Under the pieces are notes generated by a model that had not been told where the DNA came from, did no database searches, and was given only the letters and a program-made list of their open reading frames with translations. From NCBI GenBank assembly GCA_964035575.1, contig OZ037835.1, positions 1,860,001 through 1,924,000 of the forward strand: a DNA stretch of 64,000 nucleotides, read 5' to 3'. Positions 55,804-64,000 of the stretch are shown one piece after another. Position 1 is the stretch's first letter; the number at the start of each line of letters is the position of its first letter. The DNA is from Rhynchopus sp. YZ270_cl-10. Taxonomy: Eukaryota; Euglenozoa; Diplonemea; Diplonemida; Diplonemidae. The translations under genes and the position numbers were made by a program.

Positions 55804-57810
55804 ATGCGCCACAGCATTGGGCTATACGCCCTTTTTGCCTCCATTCTCTGTACACATGCCGAGACTCACACAGCGGACATTGTGGTCTGGGGAAGCACTG
55901 TCTGCGGTGTGACTGCTGCTGTTGGCGCTGTACGCACGAACACCTCTGCAACGGTCCTCTGGGTTGTCAACGCGACACGACTTGGCGGCATGACCTCGGG
56001 CGGTCTAGGTGGGATTGACACTGGAATGGAATACGGAGGCTTGGCTTGGGAGCTTCTGGGTCCTTTGAACAAGAATGTCGAGCCTCATGTTGCTGAAGAA
56101 GCTGTGCTTGCGATGCTTGCGACAGCTGGAGACTCCGTTCGCGTGGTGCGCAATACGGTTGGCATTAAGGGCGTTACCGCCTCCGCGTCTGGCAACAGCA
56201 TTGCGTCATTCAGAACCGAGAGTGGCGACGTTTTTGAAGGCAAGGTATTCATTGACTGCAGCTATGAAGGCGACCTGCTGATGCAGAGCGGGACTGCGCA
56301 TGCTGTAGGGCGTGAGGCGCGGTCGAAGTATGCGGAGTCGATCGCGGGGGATGATTATCCAGACTTTGCGCAGCTTGCGGAGAAGCCGTCTTTCTTCCAG
56401 AACGACGTCAGCCCATTCCTTGACGCAGCAAACACAACACTCCTGCCCACCATCGTTGGACGCTACGACGGCTCGGGAGGAGCTGCCGATGACCAGGTCA
56501 TGAGCTACTGCTTCAGGATGTGTCTCACGAACAACGCGACCAACCGGATCGCCGTCGCAGCACCGGCAGGCTACAACGAGGCGCACCTAGAGCTCCTGCG
56601 GCGCGAGCTTGTTTCCGAGGTCGCGAAAGGGATGAATGTGACGATGGACTCATTGTTCTTGATCCGCCACCTCCCGAACATGAAGATCGATCTGAACAGC
56701 GGGCAGTGGAGTGCGACCGGGAAGGCAGGAGGGTTTGCGCCGTTCTCCACCGACATGCCGTTTCTGCAGAAGGACTACGTCACGCAGACCTTGGCCGGGA
56801 GACAGCGCATCTTCGCGGAGCACGTCTGGTGGACACGCGCACTGCTCCACTTCCTCTCCACGGATGCCACGCTGCTGAAGATCCAACCCCACCTCGTTGC
56901 CGAGATGGCAAGCTGGGGTTTATGCGCCGATGAATACCCTGAGACAAACCACTGGACACCACAGCTCTATGTGCGCGAAGGCGCACGCCTCTCTGGCAAA
57001 CGCGTCATGACGCAACGCAACGTCCGTGGCATGCAAAACGGGCCCTTCGAAGCAACCTCCATGGGCACATCCCGTTGGGGCGTCGACGTCCACGCAGTGC
57101 AACGCCTTGCCGCGCAGATCAACGGAACCTGGCGTGTGGTCAACGCAGGAGGACGCGACGCGGGCCGTCTCAAGAACCTGCCGGGGTCCACGCAGCTCAC
57201 GGAGATCCCTTATGAGGCGTTGATCCCGCAGGACAGAGACACCACAAACCTTTTGGTCCCCGTCTGTGCATCGTTCAGCCACATTGCCATCGCCACCTAC
57301 CGTCTTGAACCCCAATACGCCGTTTTTGGACACAGTGCCGGAGTAGCAGCGGCGTTTGCAGTGAAGGATAAGGTTTCCGTCCAGGAAGTCGACATCCCTG
57401 CTGTCCAGAACGTTCTTGCAAAGTGGTCGCCCCCGCAGATCCTGCATGCCACCCAGGCGCCGCGTGATACAGTGCAGATGAAGGCCTGTGATGCGTCCCC
57501 GGAACAGACCTTTGGAATACAAGGGGAGACGCTGACAGGTGGGGGAAGGTGTGTGACCGTGCAAGGCGAGGAATGGGGCATGGCTGACTGTGTCGAGGGG
57601 GCGGCTGATCAGAGGTTTGCGATGCTCCCGACGCCAGGGTTTGCGGATCTTGTTGAAGTGCGCAGCAATGCAACAGGGAAATGCGCGATGGGAGTAGAGT
57701 GGGCACTCTCTTCGGATGCCTGTAACAGCCCTGCAGGGACAGTCTGGAACGTCAGTGGTAATGTGCTCCGCCAACACGATGAGTTTGGTCTGTGCGCGAC
57801 GTGGGTCTGA
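55804..57810 (+). CDS. Secreted FAD-dependent oxidoreductase
   Basis: 668 residues. An N-terminal signal peptide (~1-19, ending CTHA) implies entry to the secretory pathway. Residues 25-45 (ADIVVWGSTVCGVTAAVGAV) form the beta-alpha-beta FAD site, followed by RLGGMTSGGLGG (59-70) and further FAD_oxidored family blocks (YEGDLLMQSG, RGMQNGPFEATSMG, IPYEALIPQ, HSAGVAAAFAV). The C-terminal ~125 residues are cysteine-containing and look like a ricin-type beta-trefoil half (RCVTVQGEEWGMADC, DQRFAML), possibly carbohydrate-binding. The family oxidises varied substrates; the substrate is unknown. The ACCATG start lies 23 nt after a long pyrimidine tract ending CAG (55780), a strong splice-acceptor-like context. 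Confidence 0.85.
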   Translation: MRHSIGLYALFASILCTHAETHTADIVVWGSTVCGVTAAVGAVRTNTSATVLWVVNATRLGGMTSGGLGGIDTGMEYGGLAWELLGPLNKNVEPHVAEEAVLAMLATAGDSVRVVRNTVGIKGVTASASGNSIASFRTESGDVFEGKVFIDCSYEGDLLMQSGTAHAVGREARSKYAESIAGDDYPDFAQLAEKPSFFQNDVSPFLDAANTTLLPTIVGRYDGSGGAADDQVMSYCFRMCLTNNATNRIAVAAPAGYNEAHLELLRRELVSEVAKGMNVTMDSLFLIRHLPNMKIDLNSGQWSATGKAGGFAPFSTDMPFLQKDYVTQTLAGRQRIFAEHVWWTRALLHFLSTDATLLKIQPHLVAEMASWGLCADEYPETNHWTPQLYVREGARLSGKRVMTQRNVRGMQNGPFEATSMGTSRWGVDVHAVQRLAAQINGTWRVVNAGGRDAGRLKNLPGSTQLTEIPYEALIPQDRDTTNLLVPVCASFSHIAIATYRLEPQYAVFGHSAGVAAAFAVKDKVSVQEVDIPAVQNVLAKWSPPQILHATQAPRDTVQMKACDASPEQTFGIQGETLTGGGRCVTVQGEEWGMADCVEGAADQRFAMLPTPGFADLVEVRSNATGKCAMGVEWALSSDACNSPAGTVWNVSGNVLRQHDEFGLCATWV

Positions 57811-58154
57811 AAGACTGCTTTATTTGAGTATCATTGTTGGGTTCTTTTGTACTAAATATTGAGGACAGTGGGCAAGTCTGCGTTCCCAATATTGATGGGA
57901 AAAAGCCCAACATTAGTTTCCGATTTCGGGTGCGTTATGGTTTCACTATTGTTTCACTTTTTATTATTATTGCACCTGCTTACAGTATTCCCTCCAAGGT
58001 TGCAAACACTCTGGGGGTTCGATAACCCGCGGAGTGTCAGATGCCTGCGTCCCAGAGGCGTTTTGCGCTATCAACTTCACTTTTATTCTTCACTTTTTTT
58101 TGAAAAGCCTAAAATGTTGAAACAGATTCGTATTCATTTTGCGATAAACGAAAA
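57811..58154. other. 3' flank of the oxidoreductase gene
   Basis: AT-rich, no gene seen. It contains a run of T/A-rich sequence and the left flank CGAAAA of the following transposon. Confidence 0.4.
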
Positions 58155-58987
58155 CAGGGTTCTATACAGGTCCGGTCACTCGGTCGGTCTGACCGAGTCA
58201 GACGTTGACTCGGTCAGCCGTTATTTTTTTTTTTTTTTATAAATCTCAGATTTTTTTTCCAAATCTTGGGTGGAAATTTTGGTATCTCACACGAGCCTCT
58301 GAGAGTGACCAGAAATGGCCTCATGAACAAAGTGACCCGTCACAGCCAAAACGCGACTCAATTGGTCAAACGCCGAAGGAAAAGGAAGCATGCAGCATGG
58401 CGAAATAATAAAAGTAGCGTACCGTGCGCCTGCGGCGCAAGATTGCAACCCACCCTTCCCATGATATACTTTTGCAGTAAAAATGTTCAATTTTAAGCGC
58501 AATTTTTAGAAATGTTGCGTACCGTGGCTTCGCCAGAAACTTTCGTTTTAGAAAAACAGGGGAGTAAAATTACGGAAGCTGACCACAATTACCAGCGACA
58601 GTGCCGTTTTGTATCAACATTTTTTTAGAAATGTTGCGTACCGTGGCTTCGCTTTGGGTGCCGTGACCGCCCTTTCTTTGTTATAAATGTACTGAGGCTA
58701 CAGACAATTCGTGTACCACTTGTGCCTGGTGCACGAATTGCTTCAATGAAGTGCCGAACTCCGCAGTTGGATAACCGAGGAATTCTCACATTCCGCCGGA
58801 GGCCCCCAACTTGAGCTGGGTTGGGGACCCGGGCTCGACCGAGTTTCAGCGAAAAACCCCAAAACCTATATAATTCCCTGTTGCATGGTCACTGAAGAGG
58901 GGGGGAAAATTTTTTTTTGGGCTGACCGAGTCAAACCGATTCTGACCGAGCCAGCCCCTCGTGGGCGGAATGCTGTATAGAACCCTG
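58155..58987. mobile_element. 833-bp TIR element with 6-bp target duplication
   Basis: Perfect 15-bp inverted repeats CAGGGTTCTATACAG at 58155-58169 and 58973-58987, flanked on both sides by CGAAAA (58149-58154, 58988-58993). The ends also carry GACCGAGTCA repeats in opposite orientation. The CAGGG start fits hAT-like ends, but hAT duplications are usually 8 bp. The interior includes the right arm of the long inverted repeat. No ORF is seen. Confidence 0.75.
58400..58900 (-). repeat. Right arm of a long inverted repeat
   Basis: Reverse complement of the left arm at 53640-54000 (CCGAGGAATTCTCACATTCC, TTGCGTACCGTGGCTTCG). The latter motif occurs twice here (about 58515 and 58630), so the arm also contains an internal direct duplication. 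Confidence 0.65.
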
Positions 58988-59022
58988 CGAAAAGTTGTTT
59001 TTTTATTGTTTTCTTTTTATTC

Positions 59023-59130
59023 CCACCTGATTTTTACCCCGCGTAAAGGCGCGTAAAGGCTGGGAAAAATGGGTGGGGTTTGGCCTGTACGGGCCTTTAC
59101 GCGCCTTTACGCGGGGTAATAATCAGGTGG
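59023..59130. mobile_element. Palindromic MITE, copy 2, with TATTC duplication
   Basis: 108 bp with ~36-bp arms: CCACCTGATTTTTACCCCGC ... GCGGGGTAATAATCAGGTGG, including doubled CGTAAAGGCG units. It is flanked by TATTC at 59018-59022 and 59131-59135. It is the same family as 26715-26818. Confidence 0.8.
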
Positions 59131-59138
59131 TATTCATA

Positions 59139-59257
59139 CAGTAGGACAAGAAACTTGGCGACCAAAAAAATTGGCGACCAAATAATATTGGCGGATTTTT
59201 GGGGGGTTTCTTGCAATTGGCGACTTTTTTTGGTCGCCAATATTACTTGTCCTACTG
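59139..59257. mobile_element. 119-bp MITE flanked by TA
   Basis: CAGTAGGACAAG and its complement CTTGTCCTACTG form the ends, each next to TA (59137-59138, 59258-59259). TTGGCGACCAAA-type motifs are repeated inside in both orientations. A CAGT end plus a TA duplication fits a Tc1/mariner-derived MITE. Confidence 0.7.
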
Positions 59258-59610
59258 TAACCTGAAGTTTGGTTTCTATTTACCAGTGCCCTGCCTCCGC
59301 CGATGAACGGTGAGGCGCTTGCACTTTCAACTTCTCTTTTTGCCTGTTACATTTTGTGGCTAAGTCTTGAAAGGCTTCGTCTCCCATGTCAGGAACGGTT
59401 CTCTTTCGTTTCTTTTGCTGTGTGTGTGTGTTTTGCGCAACTATACTCGTACCCCACTCCTTTGCGTTTTTTGTGTTTTTTTGTGTTTTCGTGTTTCTTG
59501 TGTTTCGCGCTTGTCTGACAAGCGGCGCTGTTTCCTGTAAGCTGGCTAAGCACACAGAGGCTGAAGTTCATCTTATTAACTCTTTCTTTTCTTTTTCAAT
59601 TCCTTTTGTT

Positions 59611-59818
59611 TTTTCGGTGACATGACACTTGTGACATATCGTAGGAAATCTTTTAGTATGCGCGAAGACGATTCTTGTGCTCCTCATTCTCCCCACACTA
59701 TGTCAATACAACAGGTTAGACCGTTTGGTCTGGGAGGGTTTGGGGTTTCTTCTTTCTCTCAGTTCAATCTTGAACAATTTCGAGAGGAGTTTTATTTATT
59801 TTTTCAAAAAAAAAAAAA
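59611..59818 (+). repeat. A-tailed short repeat, copy 1
   Basis: About 208 bp from TTTTCGGTGACATGACACTT to a 13-nt A-run, ~97% like copy 2. The A-tail suggests retroposition (SINE-like), but no convincing Pol III A/B box pair was found. Confidence 0.5.
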
Positions 59819-60865
59819 TGTGTGATCTGGGGTGAGGAAGCGTTCCAACTTTTCAACCTCTTCCCCAATTTACCTTTCGCGCTTTTTTACCCTCCCCCGT
59901 TTTAGAATCAACAGAGAGTGTACGTTAAGATTTTTGCAGACAACAACGCAGTGGAACACAGTGGTTGTGAGGAAATAATACAAATCGTAAGGAAAATTTG
60001 TTGGATTGGCGCGTAGCTGCCGTACTGCCAGTCTTCACTGTGTATTTATTCTCCTTCGAATCTGACAAGCGAGGGTTATCTGACCAACCTGTATTCTATC
60101 TATTCAATCTTGCGAATGTTGCAATGTTGCCTTCATGTTGTGAGGTGCTGTCATGCACACAAAGCTCTATTTGTGATAGGACCACCAATATACTGAGGTC
60201 ATACTGGAGTGCTGCCGTGAGAGCTCCCTCTCCCATCATTCTTTAGTGGACCCTGGTGGGTGTCCTTGTGAAAAGCGATGCCATCTATATAGGTTGTGGA
60301 GACGGTGCTAATATAGCTGGCCTTATGTCGGGCTTGCCTGGTTGGGTTCAAGCCAGCTATACCGTATGATAGTCATTGCAGCTGACCTGAAGGTTGGTTG
60401 TGATGCATATCTAGGTCTTGTGCCAATGTTATACACAGCAAGACCCCTGACTATATGGGGGCCCCTCAAAAACGTATCCTCTGATTGACATGGCGACCTT
60501 GTAGGTTGACATGATAAATAACGTTAAAAAATGACAAAACATTTATTGCGCCCTTTCCCATGTTGTTTCAAAGAAACCCCAACAGGATGTCATTGGTCAT
60601 CAATTTGATGGGATTGACTGCTGTTCACAGAGAAAAAAAACATAAACAAAAATACCAAAAAGCTGTAAACATAATAGTACTCTTTTATTAGGACAAATGC
60701 TTTGTGGTGGGAAATGATTCAAGCGTTTGACGCTTTCTGTTTACCCCCTCCCCTTATCCCTTATACAACAAAAATACCCCCATTGGAGGTAAGCGTATGG
60801 CGTGCGTAGTGTACGAACTAAAAGGCGAACAGCGTTTTGATTTTTTTTTGTGTTCATGTTTTTTT

Positions 60866-61081
60866 TTTTCGGTGACATGACACTTGTGACATATCGTAGG
60901 AAATCTTTTAGTATGCGCGAAGACGATTCTTGTGCTCCTCACTTCTCCCCCACACTATGTCAATACAACAGGTTAGACCGTTTGGTCTGGGAGGGTTTGG
61001 GGTTTCTTCTTTCTCTCAGTTCAATCTTGAACAAATTCGAGAGGAGTTTTATTTATTTATTCAAAAAAAAAAAAAAAAAAA
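60866..61081 (+). repeat. A-tailed short repeat, copy 2
   Basis: The same sequence as 59611-59818 with a longer A-run (61063-61081). Small differences include CACTTCTCCCCC against CATTCTCCCC. The tail abuts the 3' end of the minus-strand minisatellite gene. Confidence 0.5.
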
Positions 61082-61097
61082 TGAAGTACAGGACATG

Positions 61098-62123
61098 TTA
61101 CGAAGTGAGAAGATGGGAACGGATCCGGAACACAATACCCCCGTCTTGCTCCAGACGGTACACCGTCTGCTGCGATGCAGCGAGAAGCGTGTCCAGGTCA
61201 ATGTCCTTGAACGCCGACTTCGGGACATCGATGATGGTGAGGGGGCTGGTGCCGTAGGCTTCGGCTTGTAGGCACACAGCCATCCGAAAGCGCGCATTTC
61301 TCGTACGCAAGGAGTTCCGCGGGGTGTAGCCGTCCATGCTGAGGAGGGAGGTGATGGGCCACTTCTCGAGCTTGCTCGGAGGGGTGAACGCGACACGAGG
61401 GACGCGACGAAGAAGAACGCCGTGATTCGCAGGCATATGTGGCATATGTGGCATATGTGGTATAAGATCCACTTCTCGCAGGCATATGTGGTATAAGATC
61501 CACTTTTCGCAGGCATATGTGGTATAAGATCCACTTTTCGCAGGCATATGGGGTATAAGATCCACTTTTCGCAGGCATATGTGGTATAAGATCCATTTTT
61601 CGCAGGTATATGGGGTATAAGATCCACTTTTCTCAGGCATATGGGGTATAAGATCCACTTTTCGCAGGCATATGTGGTATAAGATCCACTTTTCGCAGGT
61701 ATATGGGGTATAAGATCCACTTTTCTCAGGCATATGGGGTATAAGATCCACTTTTCGCAGGCATATGTGGTATAAGATCCACTTTTCGCAGGTATATGGG
61801 GTATAAGATCCACTTTTCTCAGGCATATGGGGTATAAGATCCACTTTTCGCAGGCATATGTGGTATAAGATCCACTTTTCGCAGGTATATGGGGTATAAG
61901 ATCCACTTTTCTCAGGCATATGGGGTATAAGATCCACTTTTCTCAGGCATATGGGGTATAAGATCCACTTTTCGCAGGTATATGGGGTATAAGATCCACT
62001 TTTCTCAGGCATATGGGGTATAAGATCCACTTTTCGCAGGCATATGTGGTATAAGATCCACTTTTCGCAGGTATATGGGGTATAAGATCCACTTTTCTCA
62101 GGCATATGGGGTATAAGATCCAC
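61098..62123 (-). CDS. Minisatellite-encoded repeat protein with unique C-terminal region (uncertain)
   Basis: The minus-strand frame encodes 31-residue repeats (PHMPEKSGSYTPYTCEKWIL and variants), followed by ~110 non-repetitive residues (VAFTPPSKLEKWPITSLLSM ... AFKDIDLDTLLAASQQTVYR) ending at 61098. The unique part has ordinary protein composition and may be the real end of a gene. Because the repeat has no stop in any minus frame, the repeat part alone is not evidence of translation. The true 5' end is unknown; frames continue to 62674 (MRVIVMYCVSVGNFDLDRTL) in another phase. I do not recognise the protein. Confidence 0.35.
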   Translation of the reverse strand: MDLIPHMPEKSGSYTPYTCEKWILYHICLRKVDLIPHMPEKSGSYTPYTCEKWILYPICLRKVDLIPHMPEKSGSYTPYTCEKWILYHICLRKVDLIPHMPEKSGSYTPYTCEKWILYHICLRKVDLIPHMPEKSGSYTPYTCEKWILYHICLRKVDLIPHMPEKSGSYTPYTCEKWILYHICLRKVDLIPHMPAKSGSYTTYACEKWILYHICLREVDLIPHMPHMPHMPANHGVLLRRVPRVAFTPPSKLEKWPITSLLSMDGYTPRNSLRTRNARFRMAVCLQAEAYGTSPLTIIDVPKSAFKDIDLDTLLAASQQTVYRLEQDGGIVFRIRSHLLTS

Positions 62124-62565
62124 TTTTCGCAGGTATATGGGGTATAAGATCCACTTTTCTCAGGCATATGGGGTATAAGATCCACTTTTCTCAGGCATAT
62201 GGGGTATAAGATCCACTTTTCGCAGGCATATGGGGTATAAGATCCACTTTTCGCAGGCATATGTGGTATAAGATCCACTTTTCGCAGGCATATGTGGTAT
62301 AAGATCCACTTTTCGCAGGCATATGGGGTATAAGATCCACTTTTCGCAGGCATATGTGGTATAAGATCCACTTTTCGCAGGCATATGGGGTATAAGATCC
62401 ACTTTTCGCAGGCATATGTGGTATAAGAACCACTTTTCGCAGGCATATGTGGTATAAGATCCACTTTTCGCAGGCATATGTGGTATAAGATCCACTTTTC
62501 GCAGGCATATGTGGTATAAGATCCACTTTTCGCAGGCCTATGTGGTATAAGAACCACTTTTCTCA
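61428..62565. repeat. 31-bp minisatellite, about 36 units
   Basis: The unit is GCAGGCATATGTGGTATAAG plus ATCCACTTTTC, tandemly repeated. Variants CGCAGGTATATGGGG, CTCAGGCATATGGGG and CGCAGGCATATGTGG alternate as a trimer, giving a 93-bp higher-order repeat between about 61600 and 62130. 93 bp is exactly 31 codons. At the left end the short motif GGCATATGTG is itself tripled. Confidence 0.9.
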
Positions 62566-63109
62566 GCCATTTCAGCAATTTTACGAGAGGACCAGCAGAT
62601 ACGCGGAGATCCCTAAGTGTCCTATCCAGATCGAAATTGCCGACACTGACACAGTACATCACTATCACCCGCACCCAGAGGAGCCGTCACTTGTCTCGCA
62701 GTACCTAGAGGGGACAGCCAGCGCCCGTTCTTCCAACCACCCCTTCTGACCACTCAAACCCACTCAAGTACACAGAACGTGACACCCGCAAACAACAACG
62801 TGGAGCTGATCCTGTGTGTGAATCAGGTGCCTGCGGAGGTACCGCCCTCGACTTCCAAGGCGACATCCTCTAGACTGCCCTGCGTGGCCACCGGTGACAA
62901 GCATCAACAGGCCTTACTGCCCAGATGGATTCAACACAAAGATGTCTCGGCATCATCTTTTTCGGCACCATTGTTTTAGGGTTTTTCGACACGAGACGAC
63001 AGGAAATTACGTTCTTCCCATCCCAAACTACAACATCGACTTCACGAGACAGTGTGCTTCAACATTCCTTCAACGATGATGGCAAGCGGTTGTTGGGACC
63101 TATTCCACG
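62566..63109. other. Interval between minisatellite and EF2 remnant
   Basis: Positions 62575-62749 are open on the plus strand (FQQFYERTSRYAEIPKCPIQ ... NHPF) and antisense to the possible minisatellite gene. The reading looks protein-like but is unrecognised. Positions 62750-63109 have no clear gene; weak relation to EF2 upstream codons cannot be excluded. Confidence 0.35.
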
Positions 63110-63957
63110 TGCATCGAAGTTCCAAGAGGTGTACGAATGTCAAAATTTTCTGCACCTTCTACCGTGCGGACCAGCTGTATACCGGAGTGTTTGAGACCGA
63201 GGAGGGCTCTGGTGTTTCAAGCCGAAAAACAACAACTACTTCCAGGGACTGAAGAACTGCGACCCCGCCGCACCCCTGATCATGTACGTTCGAAGATGTC
63301 TCCTGCGGTAGACAAGGGGCGTTTCGTCGTTTTTTCGGACGGGTCTTCTCTGGTAAGATCAAGGCCGTACAGAAGGCACGCATCATGAGACCATACTACG
63401 AGTACAGGAACCAAGAAGGACGTGGCTGTGAAGAACATCCAGCGTACCCTGCTCATGATGGGATGTTACCAAGGCCGTTTTGAGGACGTGCCCTGTGGTA
63501 ACGTTGTGGGTCTTGTAGGAGTCGACAACTTCATTGTGAAAACGGCGACCATCACCGACGAGAAGGAGGCTGAGTGCTACCCCCTGAAGGACTTGAAGTA
63601 CAGTGTGTCGCCCGTTGTGCGTGTCGCTGTGGAGGGATCCCATGCCGACCTACCCAAGTTTGTTGAGGGACTGCAGCGTCTGTCGAAGTCCGACCCGCTT
63701 CTGCAGTGCTCGATTGAGGAGTCGGGAAGCCTCATTTTGAGATCTGCCTGAAGGATATTCGGGAAGACTACTTGGCTGTGCCAAGTGGTAGATCAACGAG
63801 CCCGTTGCGTCGTTTCCGTGAGACCATCACCGAGGTGTCTGACCGCCAGGGTCTGCCCAAGTCACCGAACAAGCACAACCGCCTCTTCTGCAACAGAGCA
63901 CCCTTTGGAGACAACTACTACCATTACTACACAGACGTGCATGATAACGGGGGTTGA
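63110..63957 (+). pseudogene. Elongation factor 2 pseudogene, internal fragment
   Basis: Spread over several frames, the sequence encodes EF2 blocks: YRADQLYTG (~63165), LKNCDPAAPLIMYVR (63249), DKGRF, then a long intact piece 63422-63751 ([52 protein letters not shown]) and LPKSPNKHNRLF (~63855). EF2 is the GTPase that drives ribosomal translocation. There are at least four frame changes, and the segment GE..AGELHL after EESG is deleted. It has no start and no GTPase domain within the window, so it is not functional. The source gene must lie elsewhere. Confidence 0.85.
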
Positions 63958-64000
63958 GCACTCCGACGGTGTCTGCAACATGAACTTACCAGGCACTACA

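Larger units (their letters stand above)
59260..61097. other. Non-coding interval with a duplicated A-tailed repeat
   Basis: No gene is recognised. Positions 59820-59940 match 50500-50620 upstream of L9. Positions 60300-60365 contain an ATAGCTGG/CCAGCTAT inverted pair. The A-tailed repeat pair is annotated separately. A minus-strand Lys/Thr-rich frame (59280-59555) looks like low-complexity shadow. Confidence 0.45.

Noticed and set aside
59280-59555. Lys/Thr-rich minus-strand protein
   Set aside because: Low-complexity (KTQKNTKN) translation of a T-rich strand without conserved features.
60330-60360. tRNA gene suggested by GGGTTCAAGCC
   Set aside because: No acceptor stem, D-arm or anticodon arm fits at the right distance; the flanking ATAGCTGG/CCAGCTAT is only a hairpin.
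61428-62565. CRISPR array
   Set aside because: Units are contiguous 31-bp repeats with no unique spacers, in a eukaryotic context; it is a minisatellite.
1-64000. LTR retrotransposon, retrovirus-like or capsid-bearing element
   Set aside because: No long terminal direct repeats with coding interior, and no gag-, integrase-, envelope- or capsid-like reading was seen; both RT genes are APE-type LINEs.

Overview
The window is nuclear DNA of a unicellular eukaryote (protist) with compact genes that show no obvious introns, AC-rich leaders and many nested transposable elements. The kind of organism is inferred from eukaryotic families: an inositol polyphosphate 5-phosphatase with a PH domain, elongation factor 2 remains, ankyrin and BspA-type leucine-rich-repeat (LRR) families, and APE-type LINEs. 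All recognisable host genes are on the + strand. Several start just downstream of a pyrimidine tract ending in AG, and the LINEs recall trypanosome L1Tc/ingi elements (2A-like peptides, a candidate HDV-like ribozyme). A euglenozoan-like host with trans-splicing is therefore possible, but it is not proven here.

Layout. 1-9.7 kb: four tandem paralogous ankyrin genes (the first frameshifted) separated by repeated spacers that carry a conserved antisense ORF fragment. 9.7-14.6 kb: non-coding repeats, with a foldback element, a pair of 22-bp inverted repeats around a diverged tandem array, and a compact structured-RNA-like segment. 14.6-16.2 kb: PH + inositol polyphosphate 5-phosphatase gene. 16.9-51.9 kb: nine members of a family encoding a ubiquitin-like N-terminus plus 25-residue LRRs, mixed with shuffled flanking modules, a duplicated 5-phosphatase 3' end and shredded 5-phosphatase pseudogene pieces. 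Two LINEs sit in this array. LINE-A (minus strand, ~19.6-25.9 kb) encodes coiled-coil ORF1, then APE, RT and RNase H. LINE-B (32867-42045) is bounded by a 19-bp target-site duplication and splits LRR gene 5. 51.9-55.8 kb: nested inverted-repeat DNA elements. 55.8-57.8 kb: a secreted FAD-dependent oxidoreductase. 57.8-59.3 kb: three small TIR elements in a row. 61.4-62.6 kb: a 31-bp minisatellite open in all three minus-strand frames. 63.1-64 kb: a decayed elongation factor 2 copy.

The most interesting object is LINE-B. It appears to combine a candidate HDV-like self-cleaving fold whose P1 helix starts on the first base of the element, an ORF1 with an OTU cysteine-protease-like domain, a single in-frame UGA-CGG between ORF1 and ORF2, a 2A-like ribosome-skipping motif at the start of ORF2, APE and RT domains, and a C-terminal PCNA-interacting-peptide-like motif, with no poly(A) tail. 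LINE-A independently has the same ORF1-UGA-C-ORF2 in-frame layout and a 2A-like remnant. UGA is a genuine stop here, because ankyrin paralogues exchange TGA and TAA at the same terminal codon. No retrovirus-like or capsid-bearing element was seen.
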